Of a stretch of DNA of 64,000 nt, positions 53,501 to 61,700 are shown one piece after another. Every line of letters begins with the position of its first letter. Positions within the stretch are counted from its first letter, which is position 1. The DNA is from Rhinopithecimicrobium faecis (GTDB lineage: Bacteria > Bacteroidota > Bacteroidia > Sphingobacteriales > Sphingobacteriaceae), in contig JAGKSB010000001.1 of assembly GCA_017942165.1 (NCBI GenBank), forward strand, positions 186,001 to 250,000. The letters are read 5' to 3'. Under the pieces are notes generated by a model. The model searched no databases. It was not told where the DNA came from and saw only the letters and a program-made list of their open reading frames with translations. Made by a program: the position numbers and the translations under genes.

Positions 53501-54664
53501 TTATTTTTTCCCAAAAAATCGTTCCAGGACAATGGATATAGCACCATCACCAGTAACATTACAGGCTGTACCAAAGCTGTCCATAGCGATGTATAGCGCA
53601 ATCATTAAAGCCTGATTTTCAGCAGAAAACCCTAACATAGAAGCAATAATACCTATTGCCGCCATAATTGCTCCTCCGGGAACACCTGGTGCTGCGACCA
53701 TAGCTACACCAAGCATGCATATAAAGCCTGCCATCTGCATAAAGTCAATAGCCATGCCCTGCAGTAGCATCAGGGCAATTACACAGGAAACAATTTTCAA
53801 GGTCGACCCCGCCAAGTGAATGGTCGCGCATAAGGGGATAGAAAAATTAGCAATATCCTCCGAAACACCCAGTTTCTTCGCTTGCGCTAAAGTAACAGGG
53901 ATGGTCGCTGCCGAACTCTGGGTTCCCAAAGCAGTGAAATATGCGGGAAGCATGCCCACTAATAATTTAATAGGGTTTTTCTTAGCGATCATACCAGCAA
54001 TCATAAACTGCACGAGAAGTAAGACGATATGCATAACGAATATAATCGCTATAATCTTCAAAAATACATGCAATATAAGTGCTACCTGTCCAGAGTACGA
54101 CATATTCAGGAAAATCCCAAAAATAAATACTGGAAGACATGGAATAATTACGGACTGAATTAAAAAGGTTATTACAGACTCAAAGTCAATAGCCACTTTC
54201 TCTAAGAAGGAGTTAGGCATTTTCGAAAGCCCTATCCCTATTAAGAAAGAGAACACCAGAGCCGGCATCACATCAAAGAAAGGGGGAAATTTAATTTCAA
54301 AAAATGGCGCCAAGCTTTTTGCTGTCTGTGACACATCCATCTGCTGCGTTTGATCCGCTAACACGGAAGGGAAGATCGCCATGGAGGCAAAGTAGGATGA
54401 AAAGCCTGAAAATAAGGTCGATCCATAGGCAATAAGAACGGTAGCGATTAATAATTTTCCCGCAGACTGCCCTAATTTAGCAATAGATGGTACAATTAAA
54501 CCGACAATAATTAAAGGAATAAGAAAATTTAAAAGCTCTGAAAATATAGCGTTAAACGTTGCAAACACGCGTCCAATGCCTTCAGGAAGGATTAATCCCA
54601 TTAATATTCCTAGAACAATGGCCAACACCACCTGAAATAAGAGGTTGTTTAATAGATTTTTCAT
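53501..54664 (-). CDS. Dicarboxylate/amino acid:cation symporter (DAACS family)
   Basis: The 387-residue protein begins MKNLLNNLLFQVVLAIVLGI; the upstream extension is rejected because it overlaps the rlmN promoter. It has eight membrane segments and the DAACS signature: TALGTQSSAATIPVTLAQAK, then GSTLK and DSFGTACNVTGDGA. It imports a C4-dicarboxylate or small amino acid with Na+ or H+; which one is unclear. It is divergent from rlmN with a 52-base gap. Confidence 0.92.
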   Translation of the reverse strand: MKNLLNNLLFQVVLAIVLGILMGLILPEGIGRVFATFNAIFSELLNFLIPLIIVGLIVPSIAKLGQSAGKLLIATVLIAYGSTLFSGFSSYFASMAIFPSVLADQTQQMDVSQTAKSLAPFFEIKFPPFFDVMPALVFSFLIGIGLSKMPNSFLEKVAIDFESVITFLIQSVIIPCLPVFIFGIFLNMSYSGQVALILHVFLKIIAIIFVMHIVLLLVQFMIAGMIAKKNPIKLLVGMLPAYFTALGTQSSAATIPVTLAQAKKLGVSEDIANFSIPLCATIHLAGSTLKIVSCVIALMLLQGMAIDFMQMAGFICMLGVAMVAAPGVPGGAIMAAIGIIASMLGFSAENQALMIALYIAMDSFGTACNVTGDGAISIVLERFFGKK

Positions 54665-54704
54665 TCGCGAAAATAGGAATAATATTAATTTTATAAAAAT
54701 GCCG

Positions 54705-54712
54705 TATCTTTG
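54705..54712 (+). promoter_or_regulatory. rlmN promoter -7 box (TATCTTTG)
   Basis: A perfect TAnnTTTG match ends only four bases before the GTG start of rlmN. Confidence 0.7.
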
Positions 54713-54716
54713 CAGC

Positions 54717-55778
54717 GTGATTGACAAAAGTAAATTAATCGACATCCGTAGTTTGACATTAGATCAACTAAAAGAAAAGCTTATCCAAATGGGAGAGCAA
54801 GGTTTTCGTGCAAAACAAATCTATGAATGGCTATGGGTGAAGTCATGTACAGATTTTGATGAAATGAGCAATTTAAAGATCTCCTTAAGAGATACCTTAA
54901 AAGCGAATTTCTGCATCCATGCTGTACAAGTGAAAAACTCCCAAATTTCTAATGATAGAACCATTAAGTCAAGTTTTACACTGTACGATGGAAATATTAT
55001 TGAAGGAGTATTGATTCCAGCACCGGAGCGTATGACCGCTTGTGTATCCTCACAAGTAGGCTGTAGCTTAACCTGCAAGTTCTGTGCTACAGGATATATG
55101 GACCGCAAGCGTAATCTAAATGCGGATGAGATCTATGATCAGGTGGTCTTAATCGCCAAACAGGCAGAAAGCCATTATCAACAGCCGCTAACCAATATTG
55201 TATACATGGGTATGGGTGAGCCCCTACTAAACTATTCGGGCATGATGAAATCTATTGAGCGCATCACAGCGCCTGATGGATTGAATATGGCTGCTAAGCG
55301 TATTACTGTATCAACGGCTGGTATCGCGAAGATGATTAAGAAGCTCGGTGATGATCAAGTACGCTTTAACTTAGCGCTTTCGCTGCATGCCGCAAATGAT
55401 AAGAAACGTAATGAGATTATGCCTATCAATGAGCAGAATTCTTTACAAGCACTTTCAGAAGCCCTAAAGTACTTCTATGCAAAGACTAAGAGCCCGATAA
55501 CCTTTGAATATATTGTCTTCAATAACTTCAATGACGATTTAGAAGATGCCCGGGAGCTAGCAAGATTCTGTAAACATGTGCCTTGTAAGGTGAATATCAT
55601 TGAATACAATCCAATTGCTTTAGCAGACTTCTTAAATGCGGATGCTGATAAGATTGAAATTTTCGCAAACTACCTAAAGAGTCAAGGCGTTGTTACAAAT
55701 GTACGCCGCTCACGCGGTAAAGATATTGATGCTGCCTGTGGACAGCTAGCTATTAAAGAAAAAGAAACTGCTGAATAA
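54717..55778 (+). CDS. rlmN: 23S rRNA A2503/tRNA A37 C2-methyltransferase
   Basis: RlmN is a radical SAM methyltransferase. The protein is 353 residues from a GTG start (54717), which matches the expected N terminus IDKSKLIDIRSLTLDQL; upstream in-frame codons would precede the promoter. Cluster cysteines are in GCSLTCKFC (C116, C120, C123). It also has MGMGEPLLNY, the AdoMet-binding TVSTAGI and the catalytic SRGKDIDAACGQL cysteine near the C terminus. The -7 box is four bases upstream, so the mRNA is predicted leaderless. A ComF-family gene follows after 32 bases. Confidence 0.96.
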   Translation: MIDKSKLIDIRSLTLDQLKEKLIQMGEQGFRAKQIYEWLWVKSCTDFDEMSNLKISLRDTLKANFCIHAVQVKNSQISNDRTIKSSFTLYDGNIIEGVLIPAPERMTACVSSQVGCSLTCKFCATGYMDRKRNLNADEIYDQVVLIAKQAESHYQQPLTNIVYMGMGEPLLNYSGMMKSIERITAPDGLNMAAKRITVSTAGIAKMIKKLGDDQVRFNLALSLHAANDKKRNEIMPINEQNSLQALSEALKYFYAKTKSPITFEYIVFNNFNDDLEDARELARFCKHVPCKVNIIEYNPIALADFLNADADKIEIFANYLKSQGVVTNVRRSRGKDIDAACGQLAIKEKETAE

Positions 55779-55810
55779 GCACATGCCCTGATTTATCCGT
55801 ATTTTTAAGT

Positions 55811-56521
55811 ATGGATAAATCAGCTGGCTATATCCCTATCGTTTCGGATTTTATTGAATTTTTCTTTCCCTCCCTTTGTGAGCTCTGCGATGAGCCCCTA
55901 TTGCCAATGGAAAGACATCTCTGCATAAGCTGCTTACATGCGCTTCCTCGCACGCGATTCAAAGGTAGCTTCAGAAATTTAACCGCTTCCCGATTGGGCG
56001 GAAAAGTACCCTTTATTTTTGCTAGCTCCTACCTTTTCCTCCTTGACAACAGCCCATCGTCGCGTTTAATACAACAAATTAAATATGGTTTTGCGCCAGC
56101 TGTTGGAAAATATTTAGCGCAGCTATTTGCCAAAGATTTTCAGGAAAATACAGCCATATCATCGATCGATATAATTTTTCCTATACCCTTACATCCGCAG
56201 AAATTAAGAGATAGAGGCTATAATCAGTCTAGCTATATTGCTCAGGGCATAGCCGATATCGTGCAGATACCTGTCAATGATCACGCTTTAAGACGACGAT
56301 CAGCAGTACGCAGTCAGACAGATCAGGAACGCTTAGCACGCTTCGAGAATCAGCAACATACCTTCTACATGTCCGAGAGGAATCAAGCCCTCTTCCATGA
56401 CAAACACATCCTCCTCGTAGATGATGTATTGACGACTGGAGCTACCATCAGAGCGGCGGCATCCTACCTAATTAAGCATTGTAACGCAAGAATCTCTGTC
56501 TTAACGCTATTTATAGCTTAA
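55811..56521 (+). CDS. ComF-family phosphoribosyltransferase-like protein
   Basis: The 236-residue protein has an N-terminal double zinc-finger-like motif (CELCDEP, then CISCLHALP) and the PRPP-binding loop LLVDDVLTTGATIRAAA. ComF/GntX proteins are linked to DNA uptake in naturally transformable bacteria, but the same domain is also widespread in non-competent species. It lies 32 bases after rlmN. The last 15 bases overlap the convergent vanZ gene. Confidence 0.92.
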   Translation: MDKSAGYIPIVSDFIEFFFPSLCELCDEPLLPMERHLCISCLHALPRTRFKGSFRNLTASRLGGKVPFIFASSYLFLLDNSPSSRLIQQIKYGFAPAVGKYLAQLFAKDFQENTAISSIDIIFPIPLHPQKLRDRGYNQSSYIAQGIADIVQIPVNDHALRRRSAVRSQTDQERLARFENQQHTFYMSERNQALFHDKHILLVDDVLTTGATIRAAASYLIKHCNARISVLTLFIA

Positions 56522-56902
56522 AGTCCGTGGTTGCCGGTAAAGCATAAGAAAGGCAAATGAACCCATTCCTGTGCCTACTAAATCGGCGAATAAATCCCAT
56601 AAATCTGCCGAGCGATCTGTGAAAATATATTTTTGAATGCCCTCTGTAAATAAGCCAAAGAGAATAGAAAAAGCTACCACCAATACAATGGACCAAAATT
56701 TTGACATGCGATTCCCAAAGTAATAGCCATTCCCAAAATACATCAACGTCGAAAAAACGAAAAAGAATCCCGTATGTGCCAATTTATCCATTCCCTCAAA
56801 GTGTGGCGTACCGTTAAAACTTTTCTGAGGCATCGCACAAAGTGTGATCACTATAATCGCCCATAAGGTGACGAGAAAATACCCTTTTATAAAATTTATC
56901 AT
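56507..56902 (-). CDS. VanZ-family membrane protein
   Basis: The 131-residue protein has four membrane helices and the VanZ core (GMDKLAHTGFFFVFS, LFGLFTEGIQKY, RSADLWDLFADLVGTGMG). The function of the family is not settled; the name comes from a teicoplanin-resistance gene. It overlaps comF convergently by 15 bases. Confidence 0.88.
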   Translation of the reverse strand: MINFIKGYFLVTLWAIIVITLCAMPQKSFNGTPHFEGMDKLAHTGFFFVFSTLMYFGNGYYFGNRMSKFWSIVLVVAFSILFGLFTEGIQKYIFTDRSADLWDLFADLVGTGMGSFAFLMLYRQPRTLSYK

Positions 56903-57051
56903 TGTAATTGTTTCTGGCTAATTGCTGAATTCAAAAGTCCAATTTATTGTCTGTAAATAAAAATATATCTGCTTTTAAATATAACATAATTTTTTTATAA
57001 ATTTTATTTCGCTGATTTACAGTTATTTGTAAAAAATAATAAATTATTATA

Positions 57052-57072
57052 GTACTATGTATTGCATAGTAC
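57052..57072. promoter_or_regulatory. PadR operator, perfect 8-bp inverted repeat
   Basis: The arms GTACTATG and CATAGTAC are separated by TATTG. The repeat covers the -33 region (TTG at 57062-57064) of the padR promoter, the classic position for autorepression. Confidence 0.7.
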
Positions 57073-57085
57073 AATCTAAAACATA

Positions 57086-57093
57086 TATCTTTG
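57086..57093 (+). promoter_or_regulatory. padR promoter -7 box (TATCTTTG)
   Basis: This is a perfect TAnnTTTG match, 7 bases before the padR ATG and 21 bases after a TTG that overlaps the operator. A leader of only a few bases is predicted. Confidence 0.75.
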
Positions 57094-57100
57094 TATTGTT

Positions 57101-57451
57101 ATGATCGCTGAAAATACACAAACACAAATGCGTAAAGGGATCTTAGAATATTGTATTCTATCCATTATCTCCCGAGGGGAGATTTACGCTTCAGATATCA
57201 TCAGTGAATTAAAAAAAGCCCAGTTATTAGTTGTTGAAGGAACATTATACCCTTTATTAACCAGGCTTAAAAATAATGGTTTACTGAGCTACATCTGGAA
57301 AGAGTCTACATCAGGACCTCCACGTAAGTATTATGAAATTACGCAAGAAGGCCTCGACGTATTAGAGAAATTGGATATTACTTGGCGCGAATTAAATTTC
57401 GCCGTAGAGATATCCTTAGCAGGTAGAAAATCAACTGACATTAAAAACTAA
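57101..57451 (+). CDS. PadR-family transcriptional regulator
   Basis: The 116-residue protein has a winged HTH (MRKGILEYCILSIISRGEIY, then VVEGTLYPLLTRLKNNGLL and GPPRKYYEITQEG), the PadR signature. It probably represses itself and the downstream pspC gene through the inverted repeat at 57052-57072. The inducing signal is unknown. It is separated from pspC by 5 bases. Confidence 0.93.
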   Translation: MIAENTQTQMRKGILEYCILSIISRGEIYASDIISELKKAQLLVVEGTLYPLLTRLKNNGLLSYIWKESTSGPPRKYYEITQEGLDVLEKLDITWRELNFAVEISLAGRKSTDIKN

Positions 57452-57456
57452 TTATT

Positions 57457-59133
57457 ATGAACAAAACAATCATTATCAATATAAACAGTATCGTATTTCA
57501 TATCGAGGAAGACGCATATGATATGCTACGCACCTATATGATTGATATAAAGAAGCATTTTGGTCATTCTGTAGATTCTAAAGAAATTCTCTTAGATATC
57601 GAAAACCGCATCGCTGAAATGTTCACAGACAAAATTCAGTCCGGGAAGAAAGAAGTGATTAATAGCCAGGATGTTGAGGAAGTGATTACACAGATGGGAC
57701 GTGTATCAGACTTTGAAATGGATGAGGATACTGCTGGAGCTCAGGCGGAACAAGCTGCTGCTGCAGACACGACCTTTCAAGTAGGCAAGAAATTAATGCG
57801 TGATTCGGATGATAAAGTATTAGGCGGTGTATGTGCCGGCTTAGGTCACTACTTCGGTATCGAATCGCGTTGGGTAAGACTCTTATTTGCGCTATTATTC
57901 TTATTCGCAGGTACAGGTATCCTTTTCTATGTTATCCTTTGGATTATTATGCCTTTAGCGGTAACGCGTGTAGATAAAATGGAAATGCGCGGTGAAGCTC
58001 CAAATATTCAAAATTTTAAAAAGAACTTTGAAGAAGAAATGGGCTCCATCCGTGAAAATTTTTCGGGAGCTGGCGCAAATGTTAACCGAGGGGTGCGTTC
58101 AGCGGGGAATGTAATAGGAAATATCCTTATTGTCTTTGTAAAGATTATCGGTTTACTATTTGCATTTTCTATCGGATTGACACTCTTAGGTCTATTAATC
58201 GCTGTTATCGTTATGGCCTTGGGAGTTTCAAGCATTAATAATGATGGAATAATTGAAGGCTTCAATTTCATCAGCCAAAAAGATACACCTTGGGCTTTTA
58301 TAGCTGCCGGATTATCTACTGCTATTCCGTTAATAGGTATTTTCTATTTGATTATCAGAATCCTATTCAACAGACGCCCGATGAATAATTACTTGGCGGT
58401 CGGACTGTTAGTAATCTTCTTAGTTAGTGCTGGAGCATCCACCTATTATACAGCTGAAGTAGCGCGCGACTTTAAAGAAAGAAGCATTATTACGCAAGAG
58501 CAAGCTATTGGTGAGTTTGACACCTACTATTTACGCTTAAATAATTCCCGTGAGATTAAGGTTTCGGATAACGTAGATAAGAAAAATACCATCCGTCTTA
58601 ATTTTAAGAACAATGATCTTATGAAAGTACGTATGGATGATATATCTATTAACTTCGAGCAGATAGATTCCTTGGCAAAGCCTTATATCAAGTATGAATA
58701 TGCAGCGAAAGGGAAAAACTATAAGGTGGCAACTTTACGTGCTTCAAACATCGATTATAAAACTGCTATAGATAGTAATCAAATAGCCTTCGATAGCCAC
58801 TTCGACTTATTAAATGAGGAGCTTTACCGCGACCAAGAGGTCACAATCACCTTATTTATCCCTGTAGGAAAGAAAATAGTATTGGACAACAGCATCCGTT
58901 GGAAAGTTAGAAATGTTCCTTTTGACACCTGTTACCCTGAGGACTCTTATGACATTAAGCAAACAGTATGGAAGATGACTGAACGCGGTATTAACTGTGC
59001 TATTATGCCGGTAGTCTTAGATGAAGAAATCGAGGAAACGGAGACGGGCGATGTCATTATTTCTGAACACAACGATACGCGCATTAAAATTGATTCCAGT
59101 GGAATCTCCATACAGACGAATAAAAATAAATAA
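57457..59133 (+). CDS. PspC-domain membrane protein
   Basis: The 558-residue protein has an N-terminal helical domain (1-90), then the PspC domain (LMRDSDDKVLGGVCAGLGHY, about 112-165). About four further membrane segments follow (220-345), then a C-terminal periplasmic beta-rich domain resembling DUF4097-type repeats. The PadR-PspC pair is common in Bacteroidota and thought to respond to envelope stress. An 11-bp hairpin follows before the outer-membrane gene. Confidence 0.87.
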   Translation: MNKTIIININSIVFHIEEDAYDMLRTYMIDIKKHFGHSVDSKEILLDIENRIAEMFTDKIQSGKKEVINSQDVEEVITQMGRVSDFEMDEDTAGAQAEQAAAADTTFQVGKKLMRDSDDKVLGGVCAGLGHYFGIESRWVRLLFALLFLFAGTGILFYVILWIIMPLAVTRVDKMEMRGEAPNIQNFKKNFEEEMGSIRENFSGAGANVNRGVRSAGNVIGNILIVFVKIIGLLFAFSIGLTLLGLLIAVIVMALGVSSINNDGIIEGFNFISQKDTPWAFIAAGLSTAIPLIGIFYLIIRILFNRRPMNNYLAVGLLVIFLVSAGASTYYTAEVARDFKERSIITQEQAIGEFDTYYLRLNNSREIKVSDNVDKKNTIRLNFKNNDLMKVRMDDISINFEQIDSLAKPYIKYEYAAKGKNYKVATLRASNIDYKTAIDSNQIAFDSHFDLLNEELYRDQEVTITLFIPVGKKIVLDNSIRWKVRNVPFDTCYPEDSYDIKQTVWKMTERGINCAIMPVVLDEEIEETETGDVIISEHNDTRIKIDSSGISIQTNKNK

Positions 59134-59171
59134 TCAACTGTCAATCAACAGATAACTAATCCTAAAAATTC

Positions 59172-59201
59172 TTAACGAGGGAGGCCTAATTCCCTCGTTA
59201 A
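59172..59201 (+). promoter_or_regulatory. 11-bp hairpin between pspC and the receptor gene
   Basis: The perfect arms TTAACGAGGGA and TCCCTCGTTAA have an eight-base loop. No T-run follows directly, so it may be a weak terminator, a processing site or an mRNA-stability hairpin. Confidence 0.55.
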
Positions 59202-59223
59202 AGAACAATCATTACTTTTTATT

Positions 59224-61650
59224 ATGAAAAACAATATTACTAAATTTTTAGTGACTGGCATGCTATTGCTTATAAATTTTACCGGCTGGGCGCAGGAAAA
59301 GTTTTTAAAAGGTCAGATCCAAGACCTTCAAGGGACCGCAATATCGCATGCCACGGTAACCTTAGTAGGCGCTACAAACCAGGTAAGCTATAAATCGAGT
59401 GTCGCTGATGAACAAGGCGTTTATAAATGGGACAATATTAAACCAGGAAACTATTATATTGAGGCTAAAAGCATTGGTTATGAAACCCTACGAACGGAAG
59501 TATTGCAACTCAATGATAAAAGTATATCCTTACCGACAGTACAATTAAAAGCTGCAGCAACAAAACTGGCGGAAGTTGCCATACAAGGGAAAAAACCACT
59601 TATTCAACGTAAAGCCGATATGCTGGTCGTCAATGTGGAAGATTCCCCCCTAGCTGCAGGAAGTAACGCCTTAGAAATATTGAAGCAAGCTCCAGGTGTA
59701 TCTGTCGATAATAATGAAAATATTAATCTAATGGGACAGGCAGGCGTTAACGTTTTAATAAATGGAAAACAGACCTACTTATCTGCGGAGCAGCTAAATA
59801 CCCTCCTGAAGACGACAGATGGCAACGCCATAAAATCAGTAGAGATTATCACCAGCCCTTCATCGAAATATGACGCCACAGGAACAGCTGGTATCATAAA
59901 TATTGTGCTAAAGAAAAATAAAATTAGTGGCACCAATGGTACTTTTAATGTTACAGCAGCGAAGAGTTTGAAATATCGTGGCAACAGCTCCGTATCCTTA
60001 AACCATAAGTCTGAGAAGACCTCCTATTTCATGAACTACTCCTTTGATAAATACAATGCTAAACATGACTTATCATTTATCAGAAATATCCCTAAAGCGT
60101 CAGGCAATAACACGATATTCAATGCTGTAAGTGACCGTAATCCCGATGAGCACACACATTCCTTCCGTGCAGGAGCAGACCACAATACCTCGGAGAGAAA
60201 TACCATCGGATTTGTCGTTGGAGGATCATTCAATAAAGAGAAAAATTACAATAGCACGCTGACAAACATTTTCACGAAACCTTCAGCGCTAGACTCCACC
60301 ACAAACTCTGTGAGCGATTTTAGGGGTTCTTTTAATAATATTACGGTGAATCTAAATGACCAATTTAATATCGACAGCAATGGTCGGAAATTAAATGTAG
60401 ACTTAGATTATAACCGCTATAAGAATACGCGCCATACAGATTATAATAACAGCACCTTTCTACCCAATAATAGCCTCCTTGGAGCGCCTGAACTGCTCTA
60501 CTCGGATATGCCGACGACGATTGCTATTTATGTCGGGAAAATAGATTATACACACCCGCTGTCAAAAAAATCAAAACTTGAAGGTGGTTTAAAATATGCG
60601 GTCGTCAATACGGACAACAACTTATCATTTTTTGAGAAAGTTGCTGACTCCTGGGAGGATATTGTAAACAGGACGAACCACTTTGTCTACAAGGAAAAGG
60701 TTGCTGCAGCATATGCTTCCTACAGCAATCAGCTTGGAAAATGGGGAATTAATGCGGGCCTACGTACAGAGTACACCTTTTCTAAGGGTACAAACTTAAC
60801 GATAAATAATACGGTAAAACGCAACTATATAGACCTCTTCCCTACGGCTTCGGTAAACTTTACGCCTACGGAAAAGCATGCATTTTCAATTGCCTATTCC
60901 AAGCGTATTGGAAGACCTGATTACACCAACTTAAATCCTTTTGAAAGCTATATTGATAAGTATACAGTGCAGCGCGGCAACCCTTATTTAAATCCACAAT
61001 ATACCAATGCTTACGACTTCAACTACACCCTTGATCAGCGGTACAACTTCTCCTTAGGCTATAAAAAGACGAATAACGAAATTTCGGAAACCATGGGACA
61101 GGATAATTTAACCAACCTAACATGGATCACAAAAGCGAATATGGCAACTACGCAAATAGCCTACTTAGACTTCTCAGCGCCAATAAATTTCACTAAGAAA
61201 TATTCCGCCTTTATAAATGCAACCGGAGTATATGTTCATTTCAATGGTCTTCTGTCTGGCGAGCGCTATAACTCGGGATCTACGCTGCTCCAAGGGCAGT
61301 TTAATCAAAACTATAAGATCACTGACGCCACAGCAGTACACGTCAATGTGCGCTATAATTCTGCCATGAGATACAGCATCTACGAATTACATAGCAAGTA
61401 CGCTGTAGACTTAGGTGCAAGTCATACTTTTAAAGACAAGCGCTCCACATTGAAGTTAGGGGTATCGGATATCTTTAAGACCTATACCAATAACCTAGAA
61501 GTAAATTTTGGGGATATTAAATCAGATATCAAGCAGTACTACGATTCACGTATGCTAAGGTTAACGTATACCTATAAATTTGGAAACTTAAGTATTAAAG
61601 TTAAAAATAAGAACGCAAGTTCAGAAGAGACTAATCGGGTTAGTAAGTAA
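59224..61650 (+). CDS. Outer-membrane beta-barrel receptor (CarboxypepD_reg, TonB-dependent-like)
   Basis: The 808-residue protein has a signal peptide (residues 1-22, ending GWA). A CarboxypepD_reg/CnaB-like domain spans about 28-110 (LKGQIQDLQGTAISHATVTL), a plug-like domain about 120-215 (GVSVDNNENINLMGQAGVNV), and a long outer-membrane beta-barrel runs to the C terminus, which carries YRPxLxP-like repeats. It resembles the OMP_b-brl_3 family rather than a SusC transporter; no TonB box is obvious to me. The ligand is unknown. It lies at the end of the padR-pspC unit. Confidence 0.88.
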   Translation: MKNNITKFLVTGMLLLINFTGWAQEKFLKGQIQDLQGTAISHATVTLVGATNQVSYKSSVADEQGVYKWDNIKPGNYYIEAKSIGYETLRTEVLQLNDKSISLPTVQLKAAATKLAEVAIQGKKPLIQRKADMLVVNVEDSPLAAGSNALEILKQAPGVSVDNNENINLMGQAGVNVLINGKQTYLSAEQLNTLLKTTDGNAIKSVEIITSPSSKYDATGTAGIINIVLKKNKISGTNGTFNVTAAKSLKYRGNSSVSLNHKSEKTSYFMNYSFDKYNAKHDLSFIRNIPKASGNNTIFNAVSDRNPDEHTHSFRAGADHNTSERNTIGFVVGGSFNKEKNYNSTLTNIFTKPSALDSTTNSVSDFRGSFNNITVNLNDQFNIDSNGRKLNVDLDYNRYKNTRHTDYNNSTFLPNNSLLGAPELLYSDMPTTIAIYVGKIDYTHPLSKKSKLEGGLKYAVVNTDNNLSFFEKVADSWEDIVNRTNHFVYKEKVAAAYASYSNQLGKWGINAGLRTEYTFSKGTNLTINNTVKRNYIDLFPTASVNFTPTEKHAFSIAYSKRIGRPDYTNLNPFESYIDKYTVQRGNPYLNPQYTNAYDFNYTLDQRYNFSLGYKKTNNEISETMGQDNLTNLTWITKANMATTQIAYLDFSAPINFTKKYSAFINATGVYVHFNGLLSGERYNSGSTLLQGQFNQNYKITDATAVHVNVRYNSAMRYSIYELHSKYAVDLGASHTFKDKRSTLKLGVSDIFKTYTNNLEVNFGDIKSDIKQYYDSRMLRLTYTYKFGNLSIKVKNKNASSEETNRVSK

Positions 61651-61666
61651 ATCGTGATTAGAAAAA

Positions 61667-61694
61667 AAGCCGCTTTACAAATGTAAAGCGGCTT
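61667..61694. terminator. Bidirectional terminator between the receptor and the right-edge kinase
   Basis: The arms AAGCCGCTTTACA and TGTAAAGCGGCTT have a two-base centre, with A-run and T-run flanks, between convergent genes. Confidence 0.9.
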
Positions 61695-61700
61695 AATTAG

